From positions 1 through 6,142 of the forward strand of contig JBLHXN010000176.1 of assembly GCA_047630355.1 (NCBI GenBank): a stretch of DNA of 6,142 nt, read 5' to 3'. The position numbers and the translations under genes are program-made. The DNA comes from JANQUM01 sp047630355 (GTDB lineage Bacteria; Bacteroidota; Bacteroidia; Cytophagales; Spirosomataceae). This document shows positions 1 through 5,206 of this stretch, piece by piece. The notes beneath the pieces were generated by a model. It saw only the letters and a program-made list of their open reading frames with translations. It was not told the origin of the DNA and did no database searches. Numbering within the stretch: the first letter of the stretch is position 1; each line of letters opens with the position of its first letter.

Positions 1-70
1 AAATGTTAGAGAGGGTCTGGCTAGGAACGCCCGCCGATATAACTTGATTTGACATTGTACATGATAAGAA

Positions 71-96
71 GTTCTCGACTGTCGCTCGAACTGACA
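71..96 (-). repeat. 26-bp inverted repeat, partner of 228-253
   Basis: Bases 71-96 are the exact reverse complement of 228-253. The core contains CGACAGTCG, which is itself self-complementary around one central base. Flanking GTTC and GAAC extend it into an imperfect hairpin. The pair could form a long stem across 131 bases of intervening repeat sequence, or be two insertions of one element in opposite directions. Confidence 0.8.
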
Positions 97-217
97 AACT
101 ACCACAGTCAATAAAGGAGGGTCTCGCTGGGAACGCCCGCCGTTACGCTCGAACTGACAGTAGAACCATTGTTAGTTCGAGTGTATTCCCTTTGTCAGTT
201 CAACTGTCAGTTCGAGG

Positions 218-279
218 GTAGTTCAGCTGTCAGTTCGAGCGACAGTCGAGAACAGTCACACGAGGGCAAATGTTAGAGG
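218..279 (+). repeat. 62-bp direct repeat, left copy
   Basis: This segment matches 756-817 at 60 of 62 positions; the differences are G226/A764 and G272/A810. It spans the junction GTAGTTCA, a TGTCAGTTCGAG module, the palindromic core CGACAGTCG, and the tail CACGAGGGCAAAT. The two copies lie 538 bases apart and enclose the nuclease gene. Identity this high outside coding sequence suggests a recent common source or gene conversion, and recombination between the copies would delete the gene. Confidence 0.9.
228..253 (+). repeat. 26-bp inverted repeat, partner of 71-96
   Basis: Exact reverse complement of 71-96, lying inside the 62-bp direct repeat. The same 26 bases recur without change at 766-791 in the right flank, so three exact copies are present in the window, two in one direction and one reversed. 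Confidence 0.8.
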
Positions 280-289
280 GTCTCGCTGG

Positions 290-304
290 GACCGCCGGGC
301 GGTC
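290..304. repeat. GC-rich perfect palindrome GACCGCC-G-GGCGGTC
   Basis: Seven-base arms around a single central G, immediately followed by GAGAACAGTCA, which repeats the end of the palindromic core module. It is the last repeat element before the nuclease gene and lies 52 bases upstream of its start codon. As DNA it could extrude as a cruciform or serve as a site for a dimeric protein. As RNA the arms could pair only with a slightly opened centre. It has no T-run, so it is not an intrinsic terminator. Confidence 0.7.
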
Positions 305-356
305 GAGAACAGTCATTTCACACAAAATCCTTATATTGAGACATTGAAGTCCACTG

Positions 357-677
357 ATGCTTAAAGAATACCACGTTTATATTTTGTTATGTTCGGATGG
401 AACTTACTACACCGGTATGACTAGCAATCTTGAAAACCGAATGCATCAACATGATAATGCAGAATTCCCAAGGGCTTACACAGCGAGAAGAAGACCTTTG
501 AAGCTCGAATTTACAGCCACATTCTCTCAAGTATATGATGCCATAGAATTTGAAAAACGAATTAAGAAGTGGTCTGGTCAAAAGAAAAAAGCATTAATAG
601 AAGGAGATTTGGAGCGTTTAAAAGATTTGGCCCAATGTAGAAATCTAACAAACTATAAAGTTTTTATAGCGGAGTAA
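357..677 (+). CDS. GIY-YIG endonuclease domain protein (UPF0213/YhbQ-like, repeat-associated)
   Basis: A 106-residue protein consisting of little more than one GIY-YIG catalytic domain, a fold that cleaves DNA with a metal ion. The signature is seen at residues 7-20 (VYILLCSDGTYYTG), with Tyr8 and Tyr18 in the tyrosine positions. Arg28 in LENRMHQH fits the conserved catalytic arginine. Glu64 or Glu66 in AIEFEKRIKKWS fits the metal-binding glutamate. The C-terminus KALIEGDLERLKDL and CRN is typical of the short Bacteroidota members of this family, as I know them. There is no separate DNA-binding domain. The start is the only early ATG and puts the domain at the usual distance from the N-terminus. 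The stop is followed directly by repeat sequence, and repeats end about 35 bases before the start. It could be a housekeeping nuclease of unknown role, but its setting suggests a link with the repeats. The domain call is firm; the role is open. Confidence 0.92.
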   Translation: MLKEYHVYILLCSDGTYYTGMTSNLENRMHQHDNAEFPRAYTARRRPLKLEFTATFSQVYDAIEFEKRIKKWSGQKKKALIEGDLERLKDLAQCRNLTNYKVFIAE

Positions 678-851
678 GTGAGACCGCCCGCCGCTACTCT
701 CGACCTGACAGCATTCCATTGTCAGTTCGAGGACAGGACTATTGTCAGTTCGAGCGTAGTTCAACTGTCAGTTCGAGCGACAGTCGAGAACAGTCACACG
801 AGGGCAAATATTAGAGGTACTTTTCGGGAACGTCCGCTGCTGTCGCTCGAC
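678..851. repeat. Right repeat array flanking the GIY-YIG gene
   Basis: It starts at the base after the nuclease stop codon. It carries a GC-rich module (680-693) and a one-mismatch reverse module at 699-711. Forward TGTCAGTTCGAG modules lie at 720-731, 743-754 and 766-777. The 62-bp direct repeat (756-817) follows, then a diverged GC-rich module GGGAACGTCCGCTG (826-839) and CGCTCGAC. The order matches the left flank. An open frame of 67 codons across it is only the translation of repeat sequence and is not a gene. Confidence 0.85.
756..817 (+). repeat. 62-bp direct repeat, right copy
   Basis: Matches 218-279 at 60 of 62 positions, in the same orientation. It includes an unchanged copy (766-791) of the 26-base element that also occurs at 228-253 and, reversed, at 71-96. 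Confidence 0.9.
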
Positions 852-885
852 TTAGTTAAACAAAATTCAGTTGAATATTAAGTTC

Positions 886-1002
886 ATGAAATTTAAGCTT
901 TGGAAAAACTTATCTCCATACTGGTGGAATCATGCTTATATGTCTGGAGGATATGCTAAGTTCGTTTTGAAGATTAGGAAGGCAAAAAGTAAGCATGTGT
1001 GA
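886..1002 (+). CDS. Possible small protein or gene remnant, 38 residues, unrecognised
   Basis: ATG at 886 opens 38 codons ending in TGA at 1000-1002. The product begins MKFKLWKNL, has an aromatic stretch PYWWNHAY, and ends in a basic tail LKIRKAKSKHV, giving a strong net positive charge. I do not recognise a family. There is no ribosome-binding site, although this is normal in Bacteroidota. The frame stays open only about ten codons upstream of the ATG, to a TAG at 853-855. It lies between the end of the repeat island and a weak hairpin with a T-run (1022-1039) that could end its transcript. Its unusual composition (three Trp and three Tyr) argues mildly against random sequence. It may be the tail of a gene broken when the repeat unit arrived. 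Confidence 0.25.
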   Translation: MKFKLWKNLSPYWWNHAYMSGGYAKFVLKIRKAKSKHV

Positions 1003-1021
1003 CGATAGAATGTTTCCTGAG

Positions 1022-1039
1022 AAAGCACTTTGCTTTTTT
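1022..1039 (+). terminator. Weak intrinsic-terminator-like hairpin
   Basis: AAAGCA (1022-1027) and TGCTTT (1031-1036) pair across a three-base loop, and the T-run continues to 1039. The stem has only two G-C pairs, so termination would be inefficient. It lies 20 bases after the small ORF stop and about 180 bases before miaE. Confidence 0.3.
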
Positions 1040-1044
1040 ATGTG

Positions 1045-1069
1045 GTGCACGGGTCTTTCGACCCTGCAC
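1045..1069. repeat. Strong hairpin with GGGTC/GACCC stem
   Basis: GTGCA (1045-1049) and GGGTC (1051-1055) pair with GACCC (1060-1064) and TGCAC (1065-1069), with one bulged C at 1050 and the loop TTTC. This gives ten base pairs. No T-run follows on either strand, so it is not a standard terminator. A related GGGTC/GACCC hairpin lies beyond the other end of miaE (1995-2009). Confidence 0.55.
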
Positions 1070-1162
1070 ATGTCCATTTAAGGTTATTTCCATTGAAAGT
1101 AATCCAAATTATTCGGAGGCTTTCTACCGAACAGTCTAAGATTTACTCGTTCGAATCGCCAC

Positions 1163-1184
1163 TTTTACCCGTGTCGGGTCAAAA
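1163..1184 (+). promoter_or_regulatory. Hairpin just upstream of miaE
   Basis: TTTTACCCG (1163-1171) pairs with CGGGT (1175-1179) and AAAA (1181-1184) around the loop TGT, with C1180 bulged. It ends 30 bases before the miaE start codon, so it would lie in the miaE leader if transcription starts upstream of it. I found no convincing TAnnTTTG promoter between 1003 and 1214. A role in controlling miaE is possible but not shown. Confidence 0.35.
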
Positions 1185-1214
1185 GACTCTAACGCCACTA
1201 AAATAAACAACACA

Positions 1215-1808
1215 ATGTCCGTATTACGTTTGCAGTTGCCCACAGACCCACGCTGGGTAAATATTGTTGAGAATAACATAGAAGAGATTCTTTCTGACCA
1301 TGCTTGGTGTGAGCAGAAAGCCGCCACCAATGCCATCACTATTGTCACCAATAACTCTGAATATCCAGACTTAGTGACAGACTTATTGGCACTTGCCAAA
1401 GAGGAAATTGAACACTTTCAGATGGTGCATGAACTAATCAAAAAAAGAGGACTTGTACTCGCCAGAGAGCGGAAAGACCCTTATGTGGGCGAATTGGCTC
1501 AATACATGAAAAGGAGTAGTAACGGTACTCGTGTTTCTGGTTTGGTAGAAAGGCTTCTATTTTCGGCTATGATAGAAGCTCGAAGCTGTGAGCGTTTCAA
1601 GGTGCTTTCCGAAAACATTGAAGACGAAGAGTTATCAACGTTTTACAGAGAATTAATGGAAAGCGAGGCGGGGCATTACACTACTTTCATCACGTATGCA
1701 CGCAAATACGGGCATGGTATAGATGTTGAAACACGCTGGAGAGAGTGGTTAGCCTTTGAGTCAGAAGTCATCGCCAATTATGGCAAATCAGAGTCTATTC
1801 ATGGGTAA
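1215..1808 (+). CDS. miaE: tRNA-(ms2io6A)-hydroxylase MiaE
   Basis: MiaE is an oxygen-dependent di-iron enzyme that hydroxylates the isopentenyl group of 2-methylthio-N6-isopentenyladenosine at position 37 of tRNAs reading codons that start with U. It acts after MiaA and MiaB in the cytoplasm. The 197-residue product has the ferritin-like four-helix pattern with the expected iron ligands: Glu33 in HAWCEQKAA, the ExxH pair Glu64/His67 in EEIEHF, Glu121 in IEARSCERF, and the ExxH pair Glu151/His154 in ESEAGHY. Its length is normal for the family. The start gives MSVLRLQLPTDPRW, a typical N-terminus. The gene stands alone, with a hairpin-rich leader and a convergent tgt gene downstream. An open frame on the opposite strand (1136-1399) is a shadow. 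The identification is firm. The need for oxygen points to an aerobic host. Confidence 0.95.
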   Translation: MSVLRLQLPTDPRWVNIVENNIEEILSDHAWCEQKAATNAITIVTNNSEYPDLVTDLLALAKEEIEHFQMVHELIKKRGLVLARERKDPYVGELAQYMKRSSNGTRVSGLVERLLFSAMIEARSCERFKVLSENIEDEELSTFYRELMESEAGHYTTFITYARKYGHGIDVETRWREWLAFESEVIANYGKSESIHG

Positions 1809-1897
1809 ACAAAACTATAAGAAAAGTACACTGACGATTTTAGTTATACAGTTCACGAGGCTAAAATAGCTCATTCACAGATTGTATCATGCGGCAG

Positions 1898-1939
1898 AGA
1901 ATAAGGTTTTCCGCTTTACTACGCAAAAAGCCTTATTCT
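1898..1939. repeat. Inverted repeat between the convergent miaE and tgt genes
   Basis: AGAATAAGG (1898-1906) is the exact reverse complement of CCTTATTCT (1931-1939), and TTTT (1907-1910) can pair with the A-run at 1925-1929 beyond a one-base bulge. A smaller stem lies just beyond: GTTGGTT (1946-1952) with AACCGAC (1958-1964), including one G-T wobble. The position between converging genes suggests transcript 3' ends, but no T-run follows on either strand, so this is not a textbook intrinsic terminator. Confidence 0.4.
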
Positions 1940-1994
1940 ACACCTGTTGGTTGGAATAACCGACAGCACTCATAATATCTACCAACCATCTTCC

Positions 1995-2009
1995 GGGTCT
2001 CGGCGACCC
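1995..2009. repeat. Hairpin GGGTC/GACCC 23 bases past the tgt stop
   Basis: GGGTC (1995-1999) and GACCC (2005-2009) flank the loop TCGGC. The sequence GGGTCTCG is also part of the GC-rich module of the left repeat array (120-127 and 279-286), and the same stem occurs upstream of miaE at 1051-1064. On the tgt transcript it lies just after the coding region and could be a 3' end structure, though no T-run follows. The rest of the miaE-tgt spacer shows only the inverted repeats listed. Confidence 0.4.
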
Positions 2010-2031
2010 CGCCTGCAATCGCTAAAAGGGT

Positions 2032-3162
2032 TTACAACCGCTGCATCAGCTTCTTCGTCATCACGCTTTTCCACTCGTAAAAATCGCCGTCAATGATGTG
2101 CTGTCGGGCTTGCCGGACGAGCCACAAGTAGAACGTAAGATTGTGCACGCTGCAAATCTGAGCGGCGAGCATTTCCTGGCATTTATTGAGGTGCTTCAAA
2201 TACGCTTTTGAGTAAAACGTGCTGACGTAACCGCCCAATTCTTCGTCAATGGGGGAGAAGTCGTCTTCCCATTTTTTGTTGCGGATATTGATAATTCCTT
2301 GCGTGGTGAACATCATGCCGTTTCGGGCGTTTCGGGTCGGCATTACGCAATCAAACATATCCGTTCCGAGGGCAATTCCTTCCAGAATATTCTCCGGCGT
2401 TCCTACGCCCATCAAGTAGCGGGGTTTCTCTTCAGGTAAAATGTTATTCACCACTTCCAGCATGGCGTACATATCTTCGTGGGGTTCTCCAACCGATAAG
2501 CCGCCAATGGCGTTTCCGTCGCGGTTTTGTTCGGCAATAAACGTCGCGGACTGTTCCCGTAAATCTTTGTAGGTACTTCCCTGCACAATCGGGAAAAGTG
2601 CTTGGGTATGTCCGTATTTTCCTTCCGTTTCGTCAAAGCGTTTGATGCAACGCTTCAACCATCGGTGCGTTAAGTGCATCGAGTTTTCGGCGTATTTGTA
2701 ATCAGAAGGGTAGGGAGGGCATTCGTCAAACGCCATGATAATATCCGCTCCGATGGTTCGCTGAATATCCATCACGCTTTCGGGCGTGAAAAGGTGTTTC
2801 GAGCCGTCAATGTGAGAGCTAAATTTTACGCCTTCTTCGGTTATTTTACGCATTTCTTTCAGCGAGAAAACCTGATACCCGCCGCTATCAGTCAGAATTG
2901 GGCGTTTCCAACCGCTGAAGCCGTGCAATCCACCTGTTCTTTCGAGAATATCAAGACCGGGTCGTAGATATAAATGGTAGGTATTCCCCAATATTATATC
3001 GGCGTTTACGTCGTTTTCAAGTTCGCGTTGATGCACACCCTTTACCGTTCCCGCCGTACCAACGGGCATAAATATGGGCGTTTGAATCTCTCCGTGATCT
3101 GTTGTTATTGTACCTGCCCGGGCTTTTGTGCCGGTATCTTTGGTATGAATAGTGAATTTCAT
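2032..3162 (-). CDS. tgt: tRNA-guanine (queuine-type) transglycosylase Tgt
   Basis: Tgt exchanges guanine 34 for preQ1 in tRNAs with GUN anticodons (Tyr, His, Asn, Asp), a step in queuosine synthesis. The 376 residues match the bacterial family from end to end. Asp92 in TDSGGYQVFS is the expected general acid/base, and Asp271 in DMFDCVMPTRNARNG the covalent nucleophile. Asp146 (AFDECPP), Gln194 (IVQG) and GGLSVGE (220-226) form the base pocket; Val224 fits a preQ1 rather than a queuine user. Oddly, the zinc motif CxCxxC is absent: the aligned positions are Leu309, Gly311 and Ser314, with only the histidine (His340, SVHN) kept. I recall this as usual in Bacteroidota, so it is probably not a defect. 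The ATG start gives MKFTIHTKDTGTKARAG, the normal family beginning. It diverges from the hydrolase gene across 98 bases that include a T8 run (3181-3188). A box resembling TAnnTTTG (TAACTTTA on the gene strand) lies very near the start codon and is weak. Confidence 0.97.
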   Translation of the reverse strand: MKFTIHTKDTGTKARAGTITTDHGEIQTPIFMPVGTAGTVKGVHQRELENDVNADIILGNTYHLYLRPGLDILERTGGLHGFSGWKRPILTDSGGYQVFSLKEMRKITEEGVKFSSHIDGSKHLFTPESVMDIQRTIGADIIMAFDECPPYPSDYKYAENSMHLTHRWLKRCIKRFDETEGKYGHTQALFPIVQGSTYKDLREQSATFIAEQNRDGNAIGGLSVGEPHEDMYAMLEVVNNILPEEKPRYLMGVGTPENILEGIALGTDMFDCVMPTRNARNGMMFTTQGIINIRNKKWEDDFSPIDEELGGYVSTFYSKAYLKHLNKCQEMLAAQICSVHNLTFYLWLVRQARQHIIDGDFYEWKSVMTKKLMQRL

Positions 3163-3200
3163 GCGGTAAAGTTACGGTACTTTTTTTTCTTACCTACATC

Positions 3201-3232
3201 TTTGGATAAATCACTAATTATTACTATGTTTC
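3201..3232 (+). promoter_or_regulatory. Bacteroidota-type promoter for the lipoprotein hydrolase
   Basis: TTTG (3201-3204) is followed after 20 bases by TATGTTTC (3225-3232). This matches the Bacteroidota consensus TTTG-N19-21-TAnnTTTG with one mismatch in the last base. Transcription would start near 3239, giving a leader of about 20 bases before the ATG at 3261. Confidence 0.5.
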
Positions 3233-3260
3233 GTAACGTCTTATCCCACATTAAACTTAA

Positions 3261-4106
3261 ATGAATTTTATAATACGAACTATAAAAATTTCTGCCTGCC
3301 TGGGAAGTACCTTTTTTATCCTTTTACTGTCTTCGTGCTCCCCAAAAATTGCTTTTTCGCCGATGGATGGTGTTGAAAAGAGTTTTCATTTGCTCGACGA
3401 TGACAATTACCGATTGCATTACGTTTCAATCGGTTCAAAGTACAATCAGCCGATTTTGTTTATTCACGGAGCTCCCGATAACTGGACAGCCTACGAGAAC
3501 TTATTAGCCGACAAGGCCTTGCAGAACGATTTTCAAATGATTTCTGTGGATCGTCTTGGCTATGGTTCGTCCCGAAAAGGCAAACCGAAATTAGCTTCCA
3601 TAGACGAGCAGGCAAGGTTAATTGTGAAAGCCTTGGAGTCAAATCAATCAGGAAAGAAGGCGATTGTAATCGGGCGTTCGTACGGTGCTCCAATTGCGGC
3701 AAAAATCACCGCTCAAAACCCTGATTTGGTGGAAAAGTTATTATTAATCTCACCCGTTATCAATCCCGATAAAGAAAAGTACTTTTGGTTTGCCTACGCC
3801 GCAAAGCATTGGGTTGTGAGTAGATTTCTTTCGTCAGATTTTAACATTGCCACAAAGGAGAAGTTTGCCCACGCCGCAGAACTCAGAAAAATGGAAAAAG
3901 ATTGGGGGAAAATCGAGACGGACGTAACCGTTTTTCAAGGTGGAGAAGACTGGATTTCTGACATCGCCAACTTTGATTACGCTAAAAGACAGCTTAGGAA
4001 ATTGGAGAAAAAAGAACGAAGCCACTTCATCTTTTTACCAAAGGCGGGCCACTCAATTAGTGAAACGCATCCTGAGTTGATTAAGAAAGCGATTTTAAAG
4101 AAATGA
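3261..4106 (+). CDS. Alpha/beta-hydrolase fold lipoprotein
   Basis: A 281-residue protein with a lipoprotein signal peptide: a basic N-terminus, a hydrophobic stretch (about residues 8-23) and the lipobox LSSC, with Cys26 as the lipidated residue. The residues after Cys26 (SPKIAF) are not the acidic signal used for surface export in some Bacteroidota, so an inward, periplasm-facing position is more likely. The mature part is an alpha/beta hydrolase. It has the oxyanion-region motif HGAPD (69-73) and DRLGYG (97-102). The nucleophile elbow GRSYG places Ser140 as the nucleophile. Asp230 (FQGGEDW) and His264 (AGHS) complete the triad. There is no lid-domain signature that fixes the substrate; esters, peptides or lactones are all possible. 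It has its own promoter and diverges from tgt. Any link with tgt is not supported. Confidence 0.88.
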   Translation: MNFIIRTIKISACLGSTFFILLLSSCSPKIAFSPMDGVEKSFHLLDDDNYRLHYVSIGSKYNQPILFIHGAPDNWTAYENLLADKALQNDFQMISVDRLGYGSSRKGKPKLASIDEQARLIVKALESNQSGKKAIVIGRSYGAPIAAKITAQNPDLVEKLLLISPVINPDKEKYFWFAYAAKHWVVSRFLSSDFNIATKEKFAHAAELRKMEKDWGKIETDVTVFQGGEDWISDIANFDYAKRQLRKLEKKERSHFIFLPKAGHSISETHPELIKKAILKK

Positions 4107-4213
4107 ACATATTTTCGTTTATACGCACTGCTCTACTGCAAAAGAAGAAAGAACGAATCGAAAAAATTGGTTTAAAATAAGCACTTTGTGGTTGGTCTGT
4201 TGATTCTAATAGC

Positions 4214-5143
4214 TCACCCAATAATTTTCGGTCCATTTTGATTAATTGTCGAGACGAAAGCGTTGGTATTTATATCAACTTTATTAAACACTTTTTGCAT
4301 GGCAATACTTACTTTCTCTGCCGTTTCTTTTCCTTCGCTAAACGCAAAAATAGACGGGCCAGCACCCGAAATACTGCAACCCAACGCCCCGGCTTCAAGA
4401 GCCGCGTTTTTTACATTAAAATATTCTGGAATTAGTATAGACCGGATCGGCTCAATGATAAAATCAACCATGGAACGACCAATCAGGGCGTAATCGCTTT
4501 GCATTAATCCAGCTATTAAACCCGCCACGTTTCCCATCTGGGAGATGGCATTTTTCAATTGAACTTCGTTACGCAGAATATAGCGGGCATCTTTTGTGTT
4601 TACCTCAATATCAGGATGTACAATAGTTACGTAGAGGTTTCCAGGAGTCGGGACTTTAAAAATGTCGAGGGGACTGTAACTTCTAACCACCACAAAGCCG
4701 CCGAGTAAAGCCGGAGCCACGTTATCTGCGTGGGCGGAGCCGCAGGCCACCCGTTCGCCTTCCATGGAGAAAGGGAGTAGTTTTTCGTTTGTCAAAGGCT
4801 TGCCTAATAATTGATTTGCCGCAAAAACTCCCGCTACCGAACTTGCCGAACTACTTCCTAATCCACTACCCAAAGGCATTTTTTTGTGTAACTCAACGTC
4901 AAAACCAGCCTGAGAACCAATACTTTTCAGATAACTGATGATTGGAACGGTGACGGTGTTTTTTTCGGGATCTAACGGGAGCTTTCCTTCGTCTCCGGTA
5001 ATTTTTGTGATAATAATCTTATCGTCCTGGCGTTTTCTTAAAACCACTTCATCGCCGGGGTTGTCTACCGCTAATCCGAAAATATCAAAACCACAAGCCA
5101 CATTAGCAACGGTTGCCGGGGCAAAAATCTTTATTGAATCCAT
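4214..5143 (-). CDS. thrB: Homoserine kinase ThrB
   Basis: ThrB phosphorylates L-homoserine with ATP to give O-phosphohomoserine, the substrate of threonine synthase. The product is a GHMP-family kinase of 309 residues, normal for ThrB. It shows the N-terminal PATVANVACGFDIFG (9-23), the phosphate-binding loop PLGSGLGSSSASS (90-102) and Glu128/Glu130 near the magnesium site. It also has the substrate-site motif HADNVAP (138-144) and the C-terminal glycine motif ISGAGPSIFAF (258-268). I chose the ATG at 5143. The frame can be extended to a TTG at 5209, adding 22 residues, but that TTG lies inside the likely promoter box (5207-5214) and the added residues do not resemble the family. The other threonine genes are not in the window, so thrB is separated from thrA and thrC or ends a cluster elsewhere. 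It lies 158 bases downstream of the sdpI-like gene on the same strand and has its own promoter. Confidence 0.96.
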   Translation of the reverse strand: MDSIKIFAPATVANVACGFDIFGLAVDNPGDEVVLRKRQDDKIIITKITGDEGKLPLDPEKNTVTVPIISYLKSIGSQAGFDVELHKKMPLGSGLGSSSASSVAGVFAANQLLGKPLTNEKLLPFSMEGERVACGSAHADNVAPALLGGFVVVRSYSPLDIFKVPTPGNLYVTIVHPDIEVNTKDARYILRNEVQLKNAISQMGNVAGLIAGLMQSDYALIGRSMVDFIIEPIRSILIPEYFNVKNAALEAGALGCSISGAGPSIFAFSEGKETAEKVSIAMQKVFNKVDINTNAFVSTINQNGPKIIG

Positions 5144-5172
5144 CTTTTTTACTACGGTTAGCAAGCAATACT

Positions 5173-5198
5173 TTACCGCTGAAACTGACTCAGCGTAA
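5173..5198 (-). promoter_or_regulatory. Stem-loop at the 5' end of the predicted thrB mRNA
   Basis: On the gene strand TTACGCTGA (5198-5190) pairs with TCAGCGGTAA (5182-5173) around a seven-base loop, with one bulged base. The stem has nine pairs. If the promoter box at 5207-5214 is right, transcription starts near 5200, so the stem would begin within the first few bases of the message. 5' stem-loops of this kind often protect mRNA; a regulatory role is possible. No leader peptide rich in Thr or Ile codons was seen. Confidence 0.4.
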
Positions 5199-5206
5199 TA
5201 GAGCGA

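Larger units (their letters stand above)
1..322. repeat. Left repeat array flanking the GIY-YIG gene
   Basis: This stretch has no gene and is built from recurring short modules in both orientations. The module TGTCAGTTCGAG occurs forward at 204-216 and 227-239, with a one-mismatch copy at 171-181. It occurs reverse-complemented at 85-96 and 148-160. A second module, roughly GGGTCTCGCTGGGAACGCCC, occurs at 120-138 and in altered form at 15-32 and 279-296. A third, GCAAATGTTAGAG, occurs at 267-278, and its tail is at the window edge (1-11). A perfect palindrome lies at 290-304. The array probably extends to the left of the window. Its order from 129 to about 279 is repeated on the other side of the nuclease gene. 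The repeats are not evenly spaced, so this is not a CRISPR array. No transposase is present. Confidence 0.85.
112..851. mobile_element. Putative repeat-bounded unit carrying a GIY-YIG nuclease
   Basis: A single nuclease gene sits between two flanks with the same order of modules: a GC-rich piece, one reverse TGTCAGTTCGAG copy, three forward copies, the palindromic core, then CACGAGGGCAAAT and TTAGAGG. Bases 129-160 and 680-711 match at 27 of 32 positions, and 218-279 and 756-817 at 60 of 62. The right flank ends with the start of another GC-rich module (826-851). The layout resembles REP elements travelling with a dedicated enzyme, as RAYT transposases do for REPINs. Here the only enzyme is a GIY-YIG endonuclease. 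The boundaries are my estimate, no target-site duplication was identified, and mobility is inferred. Confidence 0.4.

Noticed and set aside
148..777. CRISPR array
   Set aside because: Repeats occur in both orientations, spacing varies, a gene lies in the middle, the intervening sequences are themselves repetitive, and no cas gene is present.
678..881. 67-codon open frame on the plus strand directly after the nuclease gene
   Set aside because: It is the translation of repeat sequence. It shows no family features and its start is the base after the previous stop codon within the repeat.
1136..1399. Minus-strand 87-codon frame overlapping the miaE start
   Set aside because: It lies opposite a well-supported MiaE coding sequence and its hairpin leader and has no family features.
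1898..1964. tRNA or riboswitch fold in the miaE-tgt spacer
   Set aside because: The stems are simple hairpins. There is no cloverleaf, T-loop sequence or recognisable aptamer core.
2674..3264. Two plus-strand frames of about 96 codons opposite tgt
   Set aside because: They are shadows of tgt, whose protein matches its family over the full length.
4103..4213. Short frame beginning in an ATGA overlap with the hydrolase stop codon
   Set aside because: The overlap looks like translational coupling, but the frame is only a few dozen codons, of unremarkable lysine-rich composition, and runs towards the end of thrB on the other strand. The overlap is probably chance.
4938..5198. Plus-strand 86-codon frame opposite the start of thrB
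   Set aside because: Shadow of thrB in another frame. Its hydrophobic content is produced by the complementary sequence of the kinase codons.
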